From Harmothoe impar (taxonomy: Eukaryota; Annelida; Polychaeta; Phyllodocida; Polynoidae): a DNA stretch of 64,000 nt. Made by a program: the position numbers and the translations under genes. The stretch spans positions 38,086,186-38,150,185 of the forward strand of contig OX381709.1 in assembly GCA_947462335.1 (NCBI GenBank), given 5' to 3'. Shown in pieces: positions 21,990 through 33,032 of the stretch (positions are counted from its first letter, which is position 1; every line of letters starts with the position of its first letter). The notes under the pieces are model-generated. The model was given only the letters and a program-made list of their open reading frames with translations, did no database searches and had not been told where the DNA came from.

Positions 21990-22640
21990 CACAGGAGTCG
22001 CATATATGTATCCGTGCATACAGGTATAAATAAATACCCAAAGGAGCGTATCTTCTATGTTGTCATAGCAACGGACCTGCTCTTTTGTGCTAATGCAAAT
22101 GAAATTCTAACTATATAGAGAAGAAACAGTTTCACACAGGAGACCAAAATGAGAGGAGGCCAACCTTCATTGCAACAGCACTTGGAATTCTCTGGTCCGA
22201 GTCCAAGATCAAAGAGTTTCGGACAATGCTAGACTCCCCTCGAGAAGCTGGACTCTCCAGAAGCGATGCTACCTAATGGTACTAAGGCAATGCTTGACAT
22301 ACTTTAAACCCACAGTTCTTACTGCACGGCCAGTAACAGTCAGAGTGCAGTCGGGACAGGTACTCAGATCTATATATAGGGGCGCTGGGCCTTTGAAAGA
22401 GAGCGAAACAACATTTTTGACTCTTTCAAATGGGAGGCATTTCAACTTGTTTTAACAGCATATTGAAATTACTCTACCATAAGAGTTTTGTGGCTTTCTC
22501 TGATTATGAAATGTACTCAGCATCTGGCCAAAAGTGAGTAATTGGTGCAGATTAGACCGAGGACACCAACATAATTATCCTTGCCCTATTTTGTCTAATT
22601 ATCCCTATTATGCACAGCTGATCACCCATACCTTTACCAG
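21990..22640. other. No recognised gene
   Basis: Around 22200-22270 there are loose matches to the CTGGACTCT words of the 62-63.8 kb family. Otherwise no feature is seen. Confidence 0.4.
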
Positions 22641-22644
22641 GGTG

Positions 22645-23124
22645 CTAAAGGTCAAATCCCACGACACGAGAGAGGGCCAGAAAATGTTGTGATTTGGCCC
22701 TGTTAGGGATATTGGACCCTATATTGGCTAAGGCTGGCTAATAATCAACATATAACTCTCATGTATGTCTTGTGTATTGGCTAATCACAAAGATCAAATG
22801 AGTTTGATATTTTCTCCCGATTACACTGAAAAATGTTGCTTGTTACAGTCTGGCAGAGGTATGATTTATACAGGGGGGCCACTCCAGATATTTATAGGCA
22901 AGTTTATAAGAAATTATCAGTAACAATCATACTATGAAGTAACTCCCCTTGTAAATCGTAACAGTGCAGTCCAATAGGCAACACATTGCTTCCCTAAATT
23001 GGCTACAGTGGAATTTGGAGATTCCTATCTATGCAGCAAATGTCTTGTGATTTACAAAATCGGGAGCAACTCCCAATTCGCAACACTTTCACACCCATTT
23101 TTCGCGTTGTGGGATTTGGCTATA
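22645..23124. mobile_element. AAGGTCAAATCCCAC foldback, copy 1
   Basis: The left end is AAAGGTCAAATCCCACGACACGAG (positions 22647-22670) and the right end CGCGTTGTGGGATTTGGC. The interior carries GAGAGGGCCAGAAAATGTTG and GCAACACTTTC words as in 34014-34616. Confidence 0.65.
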
Positions 23125-23455
23125 ACATAGACCAGCTTTAGGTGCGTTCACCCTCGGACCGCCATGACACATGTCAAATCATGTGTATTAGGTAATGAAA
23201 GATTTTGTAGCTTTACTCAGATAGTGTTATATAATGTATAGCGCCCTGGAAATATCTAGTAGGATACTATTTAATCCTGGTGCTTTAGTGAAGGTCGGTA
23301 ACAGCTTGGAGCACCCAAACCTATGCTAATTCATGAAATAGAATAACATGGTAGCGCATGGTTAATTACAATGCCAATGTAATCTGGAGGACTAGCATAT
23401 TGTTGGGCACAGCTGTCTCTCAAACTATAAAAGAGACCACCTTTGTTAAGGTCGA

Positions 23456-23640
23456 TTCCCACAACACGAGAGAGGGTCAGAAAATGTTGCTAATTGGTAG
23501 TATAGCCGATTTCGGGGCCTATATTGGCTAAGACAGGCCCAAATAGGCAAGAAAGTGTTGCCTATATCTTGTGATTTAGGAAATCTCAAGGATCAAAAAA
23601 GTTAGATGTTTTTCCCAGAAGGCCTGGAAAATGTTGAGCC
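23456..23640 (+). mobile_element. AAGGTCAAATCCCAC foldback, truncated copy 2
   Basis: It starts TTAAGGTCGATTCCCACAAC and continues GAGAGGGTCAGAAAATGTTG. At about 23610 CCCAGAAGGCCTGGAAAATG matches the inverted right arm of 34014-34616. Then the similarity stops; no right terminus is seen. Confidence 0.6.
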
Positions 23641-23649
23641 TCCCACACG

Positions 23650-24210
23650 TGAGCATTCCAATCCCAGCTAACCAGGCCGTCATTGCCCATCCTGCCACCC
23701 ATAGGCTTATTTGATCACAAGGCTGTGATAGTGTGAGTACCACTGGCTTACCTGGGTTCATGCAACAAAAAGGGAGTGTGAGTGAAGCCCAATATGGGAT
23801 CTAGATCAAACGAGGTACCGTACTCCTTATAACGACCCCTATTGGAAAGGATCCATCGTGGTAATGAAGTTTTGATTTTTCTCAGCATTTATACATAAAG
23901 AAAATCTCTCTGAAAGTGGATGTAGCCACTGCTAGCATTTAGCACTGTTTAGAACACGGCATTTTAAAGTGACCATTGGGGAAGTTGGTTTAATGGGTGG
24001 GAGTCTATATCCTGCAGATCTCGCTGTACCCTGTATTTATGTGGGGTAGTAAAAACGGATAAGTCGGATAGATGCCATTAACTCTATGGCTTTAGACAGC
24101 CTCCCTACAGTCCATATCTAAACTACATAGAACCCTCGTTTAAAGGTATCCATCTCTTGTTAGCAATGGAGGTGGGTGATGTAGAAGGCATAGTGCTGTT
24201 GGTCTGAGGT
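23650..24210. other. No recognised feature
   Basis: No array, terminal repeat or gene was recognised. Confidence 0.45.
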
Positions 24211-24214
24211 GGGA

Positions 24215-24365
24215 GACATGGGGCTAACGGGACCAGGGGGAAATAGCCCCTGACAAGGTGTGGTATACGTAATGTAATCAATCTAACAGAAGTGGTAGAA
24301 GTAGGCCCACTCCCACAACACTCACCTGTTGAGTGGGTACCTTATATCGGATTTTGGAAGATGTA
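24215..24365 (+). repeat. Dispersed repeat C, 3' half
   Basis: GGGGAAATAGCCCCTGA, GGTGTGGTAYACR and AGAAGTGGTAGAAG...CCCACTCCC parallel 37080-37200 in order. Confidence 0.6.
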
Positions 24366-24369
24366 GGAG

Positions 24370-24865
24370 GATTAAGTGGTGCTAAGTGCTATAATATGGC
24401 GTGGGTGGTTAAGTGATTAGGTATATTAGTTTCTAGTAGAAGAGACTGAGTGTGAGGCTCAACGTCAATATGGAATCAATAGCAGTAATACTACAAATTC
24501 CAATGCAAGTGTCATATTTGAATAGTGCATGCTAATTATGTTTTTGCCCGCCTGACGGTCCCTGCGATCACAATTTAAAGGTTCCGTCTATGCTGACCAC
24601 ACGGGATTACATGAAATGCCTATAAACAGGAGCATATGATCATGATAGTAACGGATGTTTATTAACTCCATGCTTGCAATTGCAAGTTACTCTCCCGCTC
24701 TATTTGGGAGTGTATCAATCCAATCGGGTCAGCACAATGCATGAATGCATTATTGGACAGTGGCAGTCCGTATTAGATCGCCCTCCCGATTTTACCTGCC
24801 TCACATCGATCAAAAATACCCCAAGGTTTACTTACGTGCACTGAGAAAGGTATGAGCGCTGGCCA
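24370..24865. other. No recognised feature
   Basis: AT-rich sequence with no repeat or gene noticed. Confidence 0.45.
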
Positions 24866-24869
24866 AAAC

Positions 24870-25190
24870 AACCTACTTAAGTGCAAGGGTCAAGCAGTTT
24901 AATGAGGGTCAGATATTGATGGACCTACCCAAATGAGGGTCAGGCATTGCTGGACTCACCCAAATGGCTGGAGAGTCTGGCAATGTTGGAGCCTCTTTCC
25001 AGAGTCTGACAAGGCCGGACTCTCTTGAAGCTTTGATCGATTTCAACTTCCAAGAGTCCAGTATTGTCAGACTCTGAAAAGAGCATCCAGCATTGCCAGG
25101 TCCTTCATCCATTTTGGTGAGTGCAACACTGAAATGAAAGTCCCACACCGCCTGACCCTCACTAAACTGTTTGACCTTTGTAAGTAGACA
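24870..25190. mobile_element. Foldback element with AGTCTGRCAATG motifs
   Basis: The left end (CTACTTA...AAGGGTCAAGCAGTTTAATGAGGGTCAG, within 24871-24911) is inverted at the right (CTGACCCTCACTAAACTGTTTGACC, 25151-25176, then TAAGTAG). The arms carry inverted copies of GAGTCTGGCAATGTTGGA. The internal motif resembles the foldback family at 62-63.8 kb, but the termini differ. Confidence 0.7.
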
Positions 25191-25194
25191 TGGC

Positions 25195-25940
25195 CAGCAT
25201 CAGACGCTCTTATTTTTCTCAGTGTGGAAGGACCCCTTCAGGCAGGTTAAGCACTTCATAGAGGACATGGCTGCCCTAGTGTCAAACACTGCCGCAAGGT
25301 GCTCATCAGAACAGAAAAGGTTATAAGGTGACTACGTGCCTGTAGGCTTCCTTTACACCTGTCTGATTACAAAATGTAATCTACCTAGATACCCTTAACT
25401 CTATTGTGATGGGAGATGGGAAAACAAAGACATCTTTGTGGCAAATGGACCTTGGGAAATGTCCTTCAGAGGGGTTTCTGCCATCTTCTAAACCGACTCT
25501 GGTTATAATCAGATCATGTACAGGTGTCAGTATACCGGCATACCAGCTTACTATATAGCATCTAAGGCCAGGGAGACATTGGGGACCAAGGAAAATCTGC
25601 TTCTCTTCATGAGTGTATGCGAAGAGATTTGAGGGACCTTGAAGTGGAAATGCCTTAAGGGCGAATTTGGCTTCTTTTTTCTTTCATGTCTCCAGTCTGT
25701 GATTATTTGGCTGCTGCAGCTGGCTACACAGAGAAGTACCCTAGTATTTTCCCAACTCTCAATAATCTTCTTCAGTGCCTGGGTTGGGGAGGCATTGGTC
25801 ATTGATAGAATCAATTACAACTGAGAGATCAGAATGATGTTTTGAGTTTGATATCAGAATCCTCGCACAATCCCTATCATCAAGTTGGGATAAAAGATAC
25901 AATATATCGAAAGGCATGGTTATAGTTATTGCCATCTCTG
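25195..25940. other. No recognised gene
   Basis: Open frames of 87 and 61 codons overlap on opposite strands near 25551-25824. Neither shows a recognisable domain, and the overlap argues that at least one is chance. Confidence 0.4.
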
Positions 25941-25944
25941 GGGA

Positions 25945-26700
25945 CACTAGGCCACAACGTGAAATTAGGCCCCAAACGGTACCTGTTTTAGGCCTCGAAC
26001 GGGACCCTTGGAACATAAAAGTGACACAAAAGCACAAATGACATTAGGCCTCAAACAGATATATCATTTTGAGGGCTAATGTCATGTGTAATGACATAAC
26101 ACTACAACCACGACAGGCCTCAAACAGTGAAGTTAAGTGCCTAGTGTCAGGCATCAGTACAGAAAACAACATAAGGAGACATAAATGCTGGAATAGTAGG
26201 CCATATTCATAACATTATGTACAAAACGATACAGTTTAGTAGATTAGACGCTCGAGACAACGATTAACCTCAGACAGCTAGTGTTTTAGGCATCCATGAT
26301 ATTATGCTTCAAATGCATACAGTTTGTGGCCTACTGTCACTATAATCAGATCATATGATTTGAAGCCTGATGTCCTGTATGTGGCCTAGACATGTGGAGG
26401 TCATGCCAATTTTAAGTGGTCCGACTCTTGCGAATTCAAGCTGGTATCCTCTTAAAAGGTGTGTGATAATTATATATGGACATATGGTAAATCACCATGC
26501 TGAGTGAACATGCATTGTCATTCTGTAAAGGGCGTAGTGGCCTAAGGGCACAGGTTTAAGATACAATGGATATTAAATTTTGTGGCCTAATGACTGATGT
26601 GTGACAGTAGACCACACAGACTGTACTGGTGCCTCATTTAAGGTCTAGTGTCCTGTTTGTGGCCTAATGTCTTGACACATGACAGGAGGCCTAAAATGAT
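25945..26700. repeat. Degenerate TAGGCCTCAAACG repeat cluster
   Basis: GACACTAGGCCACAACG starts the stretch and its inverse CTAGTGTCCTGTTTGTGGCC lies near the end (about 26643). In between, 'aggcctcaaacR', 'gtggcctaatg' and 'tagtgtcag' words recur in both orientations. It appears to be an old foldback element. Confidence 0.5.
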
Positions 26701-26704
26701 ATCC

Positions 26705-27135
26705 AGTGACAAGCTCCGATATTACTGTCTTTATTTTGACCTTTTATGCAAACCAGTGTATCAGCAAACCAATAAATCAATTAGGAATATTCTTTTCTGT
26801 GTTATTTGTTTGAGCGTTTTCTCTCATTTTGATAAACGTGCATTCGTGAATAAAATTTATAGTAAAGTTTAGTATTTAATACTCCTCGTGACTACAATTT
26901 ACTTTAGTGTATACCATTCCGTTGTGCTAGCTGGTTTCGTTATATACGTGTCACGTAGCATTCCACACTTAATTAAATACTAAACTGCTAACACTAGCAG
27001 CAACTCCAATGCCATACATGTCAGTGTTGCTATGCACGACCATCTCCTAGATTCAGCTATCCACCTGATTGAGCTCTTAGATTAGCATCGATATTAATCG
27101 GCAAATGGGCGTGGGACGGAATGTAAAGTCTGTTC
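26705..27135. other. No recognised feature
   Basis: AT-rich sequence without repeats or a supported gene. Confidence 0.45.
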
Positions 27136-27140
27136 TATAT

Positions 27141-27926
27141 AAGGTAGATTCCCCCAAAGACGGACACACACCTTAGGTCGGACGCTTTTAGCATGAAAAA
27201 ACGTAATATAAAGTAAACATGTGCCCTATGTGTGAATATCACAGTAAAATATACATATTCTTCTTACCAACCAATGAAATTCCATTCATGCAAATACATG
27301 TTATCTGTGTCTGATCAGGCCCTGAAGTTTGCCTGTCTCATGGTGAGGACCTGTTGCAGAGTGTGTATTATTACCATATACACCCCTGGTGGTTATATTT
27401 AAGAGCTCTTTTTTCTCTTTGAGAGCCCGTGTATCTAGCAGGATCCGTACCCACAACCTCACCTGCTCCACCGGGACTCATGCAATGATACGAAACAGCC
27501 AATAGTATATTGTAGTGTTTCTGCCTTTTTAGCTTAATGAGTTATGTTATTTAAAAACTTTAAGGGGTTCGAACCCAATATCAATATCATTGATATAAGC
27601 CTCGGCCTTCGGCCTTGGCTTATATCAATGATATTCCCTCTCGACCCCAAGGAGTATATCCAGTAGGTACCTCATGTCGGACAGGGTGCTGTCATGGTAA
27701 ACTAGTACTTTGCAGGTATAATCGAGACAATTGATTTCCTAGCTTTGATGAGGAATATTTCATCTAAAGTCCCAGAAGAATGTGCTGACTATTGGCTGGC
27801 TATGATGCCTCAACATTCCTGTCTCTATATGTATAATCCTATTTGGCATATAAACGTAGATGTAGCTCAGAGATGAAGGGTCACGTTTGCACTGCCAACG
27901 AGCGTCCGAAAGTGGTGAATCTACCC
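27141..27926 (-). mobile_element. GGGTAGATTCACC TIR family, reverse copy
   Basis: The left end (GGTAGATTCCCCCAAAG, then ACACACCTTAGGTCGGAC) is the inverse of the right end of 37447-38437. The right end is GTGGTGAATCTACCC. Shared interiors include TGCCCTATGTGTGA, TACCAACCAATGAAA and ATGTCGGACAGGG. A hairpin module (27561-27652) sits inside it. Confidence 0.75.
27561..27652. repeat. Strong hairpin module
   Basis: AATATCATTGATATAAGCC (27583-27601) is exactly inverted at 27617-27635 around a TCGGCCTTCGGCCTT loop. Outer arms AGGGGTTCGAACCC and TCTCGACCCCAA extend the pairing with a few mismatches. It is absent from the sister copy at 37447-38437 as far as I can see, so it may be an insertion. Confidence 0.75.
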
Positions 27927-28018
27927 TCTTACACAAATGAGAACTGTGGCATGGTAATGTTGCCGTTATGGACTCACACATCACATGTGCACAGTATCAA
28001 ACATAGTTCTATGGTCGA

Positions 28019-28252
28019 TTATATGTCGCTCATCCACAAAAGTCCATTACAGTAAACGGTGACGGATGGGTCCCAAGAGCAGAACTGGGCGTAAGAGAAA
28101 TTATCAAGAAAGTTTTGCCAGATGGCATTCCTCTTAGCATTAACTGGCTTGAGAGAAAGGCACCGAACAGGTCTAGCTAAATACTCGTTGTACCTGGTGA
28201 GATCCTCTTTCATCAGAGAGTGAGGGTCCTCTTTAACTGCACAAGGCCCCAA
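28019..28252 (-). other. Unassigned 77-codon open frame
   Basis: A minus-strand frame with a mixed, protein-like composition (several W, C, Y and N, not low complexity) and no repeat overlap that I can see. I recognise no family, and no splice sites can be assigned with confidence. It may be an isolated exon, a transposon remnant or chance. Confidence 0.2.
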
Positions 28253-28254
28253 TC

Positions 28255-28968
28255 AGTAATGGCCGCATGCTACCTGCAGGCAATTACCCTTATCTAGATA
28301 AGCTATACATCCTAGTCAGTCCTACCTGCGCAGCCAACGGATTGATAGATGCATGCCATGGCAGTCCAGGTGACCTGCCAGATCTGATGATCTGCACCCA
28401 GGTTTACACCGTGTCTCCCCAGGGTGAGTTTCACTCTGTGACGTAGTCTACACCAATATGAGGGTAACCCAGGCTAGGTAGGGCCCCACCCTTATATAAT
28501 TACCCTGCAGGTATTATGTAGATGAATAAAGGATAGCTATCAATAAAATAGACGCATTTCAATAAATAAGCACCGTTGCAGCTGTATTAAACAATATATA
28601 ACCGACCCTTTGAAGGATAAATACATTAGGTCCGAGGATTCTGAGATGACTGTGCCAAGCTAGGACGTCTTTAGACGTTGCATCCCACGTTTGAATCCCC
28701 ATCCCCTCTACCAATACAGATAGCGTTTCTGGAACTCTGCAATAAGTGAATTTGGTCTGCAATCGCTACTGTTCATATCCGTCTACCCTAGGAACGGAAC
28801 ATAACAGACCACCCACAGCTCACACATACCATTAACCAATGCATAAGACTCTAATTTCCTGGTTTGAACATGAACAATTTGAACATGACATTTTTCTTGT
28901 GACGTGATTTTAGCCAATGGTAAGAACGGGCCTTTAGGAGATCCTAGGTTATTTTCCTAAGAGGCTAC
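28255..28968. other. No recognised feature
   Basis: No repeat, terminal inverted repeat or gene was recognised here. Confidence 0.45.
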
Positions 28969-28989
28969 TATGGCAAGCCTAATAGGTAA

Positions 28990-29218
28990 ACTTCCCTTAA
29001 ACCCAGTTTATGGTCCCTTAACTCTGGTTAAGGTCCCTTAACTCGGGTTAAGAGCCCTTAACTCAAGTTATGGTCCCTTATCCCGGGTTTAGAGACCTTA
29101 ATCCAGGTTTAAGGCCCTTAACCCAGGATAAGGGACCTTAACTTGGGTTAAGGTGCTCTAAACCCGGGATAAGGGCCTTATTCCTGGTCTTAGTCCCTTA
29201 TACCAGGATTAACTAGAG
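28990..29218. repeat. Left minisatellite arm (TTAAGG units)
   Basis: About eleven units of roughly 20 bp of the type CCCTTAACTCGGGTTAAGAG, many internally palindromic. Confidence 0.8.
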
Positions 29219-29665
29219 AAAGGGTGGGTTGTACAAAGGGTGGGTAAAGCTGCTACTTAATCCTGTTATAACGTACAAAGGATGAGTAATGTACCAATAC
29301 CCATCCTTTCGTGAGAAAGTGTGGGTATAGGTGCCCATATACCAGGATTAACTCCCTAAAACCAGGTTTTAGTACCATAGTATGGGTATATCTACCACTA
29401 CCCACCCTTACTGGAGAAAGGGTGGGTTTCACTTTACCCATCCTTTCTCTTACCCACCCTTTGGCCACATAGTATGGGTTTCACTAAGTGTGGGTTCGTA
29501 CCCACACTAAGGGAGCAAAGGGTATTTTAGGGTGGGTATCACTAACCCACACTATGTGCCAAAAGGAGGGGTATAAACCCACACTTAGTGTGGGTTTATA
29601 CCCACACTAAGTGTGGGTTTGTAACCCACACTAAGGGAGCAAACAAAGGGTGGGTAAAGCCCCCC
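29219..29665. repeat. CCCACACTAAGTGTGGG palindrome cluster
   Basis: Repeated CCCACACTTAGTGTGGG and CCCACACTAAGTGTGGG words, plus AAAGGGTGGGTA units. Most are self-complementary. Confidence 0.75.
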
Positions 29666-29707
29666 CCCCCCGCCATACACACACACACTCCACACACTGT
29701 GTACGTG

Positions 29708-30125
29708 TAGCAGCAGTATGGGGTACCCAGGACGGGTAAGAGGCACCTAGGACGGGTATGGGGTACCTAAAATGGGTATGGGGTACCTAAAATGGGTATG
29801 GGGTACCTAGGACAGGTATGGGGTACCTAGGATGGGTATGAGGGACCTATGATGGACATGAGGGACCTAGGACGGGTATGAGGGACACAAGACGGGTATG
29901 AGGGACCTAGGACAAGTGTTGGGTACCTAGGATGGGTATGGGATACCTAGGATGGGTATGGGGTACCTAGGATGGGTATGGGGGACCTATGACGGGTATG
30001 AGGGACCTAGGATGGGTATGGGGTACCTAGTATGGTTATGATACACATAGGACAAGTACGGGCTACGTAGGATGGGTATGGGATACCTAGGACGGGTATG
30101 GGGTACCTAGGACGGGTATGGGGTA
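29708..30125 (+). repeat. 20-bp minisatellite GGTACCTAGGAYGGGTATGG
   Basis: About twenty tandem units with point changes (GGGACCTA, AAATGGG, GACAAGT variants). Each unit contains the palindromes GGTACC and CCTAGG. Confidence 0.9.
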
Positions 30126-30290
30126 CACACAGAAAATTATGCGAGTCACAATGACTCATGTACCCTAGTCAATGGGACTTTGACTTACTTCTTTGCTCAT
30201 TTGACTCTCCCATGTAGTGAGTCGAACCCCATTTGACTGATTTACCATTATTGACTCACTTGCTCTGCAGAGTTAAGTCGGTTTGACTCT
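30126..30290. repeat. TGACTCA/GAGTCA-rich patch
   Basis: Words such as GAGTCACAATGACTCATG, TTGACTCACTTG and GTGAGTCGAA recur on both strands. TGACTCA is also the AP-1 consensus, but the local repeat structure explains it better. Confidence 0.45.
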
Positions 30291-30895
30291 GGGTTATTAC
30301 CCACCCTTTGGGTACATAGTGTGGGTTAGAGACATATACCTACCCTTTGCTCCCTTAGTGTGGGTTACAAACCTACACTTAGTGTGGGTACAAACCCACA
30401 CTAAGTATGGGTTATTACCCACCCTTTGGGTACATAGTGTGGGTTAGAGACATATACCCACCCTTTGCTCCCTTAGTGTGGGTACAAACCCACACTAAGT
30501 ATGGGTTATTACCCACCCTTTGGGTACATAGTGTGGGTTAGAGACATATACCCACCCTTTGCTCCCTTAGTGTGGGTTACAAACCCACACTTAGTGTGGG
30601 TACAAACCCACACTAGGTATGGGTTATTACCCACCCTTTGGGTACATAGTGTGGGTTAGAGACATATACCTACCCTTTGCTCCCTTAGTGTGGGTTACAA
30701 ACCCACACTTAGTGTGGGTACAAACCCACACTAAGTATGGGTTATTACCCACCCTTTGGGTACATAGTGTGGGTTAGAGACATATACCTACCCTTTGCTC
30801 CCTTAGTGGGTTACAAACCCACACTTAGTGTGGGTACAAACCCACACTAAGTATGGGTTATTACCCACCCTTTGGGCACATAGTGTGGGTAAGTG
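30291..30895 (+). repeat. 118-bp tandem array
   Basis: GGGTTATTACCCACCC starts units at 30291, 30409, 30503, 30621, 30739 and 30855: five units (one 94 bp) and a partial. Each unit holds CACTTAGTGTGGGTA and CAAACCCACACTAAG, a near-perfect palindrome. Confidence 0.9.
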
Positions 30896-31110
30896 CTTTT
30901 GTACATATATATACATATACCAGGTATTTGGTGTACCTAGGGTGGGTATAACTGTAGAAACCCACACTAAGGAGAGCAAACCCACACTAAGGAGAGAAAG
31001 GGTGGGTTAGGGTACCTAGGAGGGGTTATATGGGAGATAGGGTGGGTATAGCTCAAACTCATCCTTAGTCAACATATCATGGGTTGGGACATAAACCAGG
31101 ATTTTGGTCC

Positions 31111-32751
31111 TTAACCCTTTAAGGGCCGCTGCTGCCTCTGGGCAGCATCTAGAATACCCTTGAAAAACCGCTGCTGCCATAGGGCAGCAAAAGTGCTACC
31201 CTAGGGCAGCAATACTACTAAATTACAGCTCCTGCTATGAAACAAAGAATAAGAATTTTTGAATGAATCCAAAAATATTTAACATGGATACTATGTCCCC
31301 TTGTCAAAAAGGTGTAAATCATGTCTCCAATACAACTTATTTTACTTCTTAGCTACTGTCCCAGCACAGCCAAAAATAATTTTCTTACCCCAAGAAAATA
31401 CTGGAATCAAGATTAAATTTTCTCGATTCAAGAAATAAACTCATTCTGAGTTTTTACATTTATCTTGTTTTCAGAAAGGGGAAGCTAAAAAAAAAATCTT
31501 ATATTTTTCTAGTATTCTTCTAGAAACAAGTATTCAAGATTATTTTTCTTTAGGAATTTTCTTAAAACTGGTCATTTGTGCACCCAACAAGATTGCATCT
31601 TATATTCCTGAAATAAGAAAGTTCTATTTCTAGATTTAAGATTTCTATGTCTTGAAAATCTGCCCAGTTCAGAATTAACCTGAAACCATGTGTCCAAAGT
31701 GTCTATTGGGGCAAAAAAGATATGCAAGTATACTCTATTATGTATTGGTTATGACCATGCTTAATGCCTTCACCAAATTCCTTCCATTATTTGGGAATTT
31801 TGTAGATGTGGAATGTGAGGTTCCATAGGGATCAAGTATACAGACTACTAAATAAGAATTATTTTCTTAAAATAAGAAAATTAGTTACATGTTGTGCCAC
31901 AAGAGGCCACCACTATGCGATACAGCAACTTTCTTATCAAACAGGGTATACATTTCTGCCTCAAATTAAGTCACAAAGAAACTGAGGAGGGTAAAAATAT
32001 GTAGGAAAAGGGGAAATTTGTTAGGGATTAATTTGATGTAAGAACCCTTGTTCCAGTGAATGAATTATAATGACTATAGGGAGAAATGATAAGAGACACC
32101 ATTTGCTTGATAATATCATTTAAATAAAGGGAAGGATTACCTCCCCCATTACATGAAGTGAAATGACTTTGAATAAAGGTCTGTTTGCTTAAACTTCTAT
32201 TGTAGCTACAAAAAGCTGCATTTAATCTGATGAACCTCTTTCTGATGCTCTGGCATCAATCCTTTCTCTCTAAGACTAAAATTAAATATAATCATACCCC
32301 TTTCCCAGGCAAGAACAGCAATCTTGTTTATTTACTCAAATAAGAAATTAAAACTTACTTAAGAAAAAGGTTTTCTCAAAAAAAAAAGTCCATTCCGTAA
32401 GAAAGATTTTCTTATTTTGAGAAATATGTCAGGAAATATCATCTTGATTCCAGTATGAAATACTTGATTTAAGAATTTCTTTCTTGTTTGTTTTTCTTGT
32501 TTGTTTTTCTTGTTTGTTTTTCTTACTCTAAGTATATTAAACTCAACCATGCTTTCAAGTAAAATTTTGTTATCCTACGGACAAACTTGTTTTAAGTTTA
32601 TTTTACTTAAAACAAGAAATATTTTCTGAAAATGAGAAAATTATTTTTGGCTGTGAGGGAGCACATACTTGCAAAGTTGCATATTCCCATGGCATAGGGC
32701 CGGTGGTTAAGTCCCAAATGACATTTTTCAAGGCCAGCAGGAAAGGGTTAA
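31111..32751. mobile_element. 1.64-kb TTAA-flanked element, second nesting level
   Basis: It begins TTAACCCTTTAAGGGCCGCT and ends CAGCAGGAAAGGGTTAA. Joining the flanks across one TTAA restores a normal minisatellite unit (GGTCC-TTAA-ACCAGGATT), so it is a clean insertion. TTAA targets and CCCTTT ends are what piggyBac-like elements show. The inverted ends are short and no transposase is visible. A third element occupies most of its interior. Confidence 0.7.
31365..32655. mobile_element. 1.29-kb CACAGCC foldback, third nesting level
   Basis: The ends CACAGCCAAAAATAATTTTC and GAAAATTATTTTTGGCTGTG are exact inverses. The interior is crowded with AAGAAAAT/ATTTTCTT and TCTTGAAATAAG words in both orientations, as well as TTTTTCTTGTTTG tandem repeats at about 32482-32525. 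No transposase frame is seen; a 63-codon minus frame there is low complexity. Confidence 0.75.
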
Positions 32752-32754
32752 ACC

Positions 32755-33008
32755 AGGATTATGTCCGTTAAACCCAGTTTAACTCCACAAAGGGTGGGTT
32801 AACTCCCCTTATTCCTGGTTTTAGTCCCTTATACCTAGTTTAAGTACTCTAAACCCGAGTTAAGGCCCCTTAAACTGGGTTTAATGCCTTATACCTGGAT
32901 TAAGGCCTCTAAACTCGGGATAAGGCCCATAAACCAAGTTTAAGGGCTCTAAACCCGGGTTTAGAGCTCCAAACTCGGGTTAAGGACCCATAAACTGGGT
33001 ATAAGGAA
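32755..33008. repeat. Right minisatellite arm (inverse of 28990-29218)
   Basis: About a dozen units of the TTAAACCCAGTTTA / CTAAACCCGGGTTTAGAG type, in inverted order relative to the left arm. Confidence 0.8.
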
Positions 33009-33032
33009 AGTTTACCTATTCAGCTTGCCATA

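Larger units (their letters stand above)
28971..33030. mobile_element. 4.06-kb TA-flanked foldback built of minisatellites
   Basis: The ends TGGCAAGCCTAATAGGTAAA and TTTACCTATTCAGCTTGCCA are inverted copies, each bordered by TA (28969-28970 and 33031-33032). Next inwards on both sides come matching arms of about 20-bp 'cccttaacYcgggttaagg' units. Between the arms lie CCCACACTAAGTGTGGG palindromes, a 20-bp GGTACCTAGG minisatellite, a TGACTCA-rich patch and a 118-bp tandem array. A second element has inserted at 31111-32751. No transposase frame is visible. The class is probably a non-autonomous TA-targeting DNA element, by inference from the flanks only. Confidence 0.8.

Noticed and set aside
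30126..30290. AP-1 binding-site cluster (TGACTCA)
   Set aside because: The words are part of local low-complexity repetition in a transposable element; regulation cannot be inferred.
29708..30895. CRISPR-like regular repeats
   Set aside because: Units are contiguous with no unique spacers, and the context is eukaryotic; these are minisatellites.
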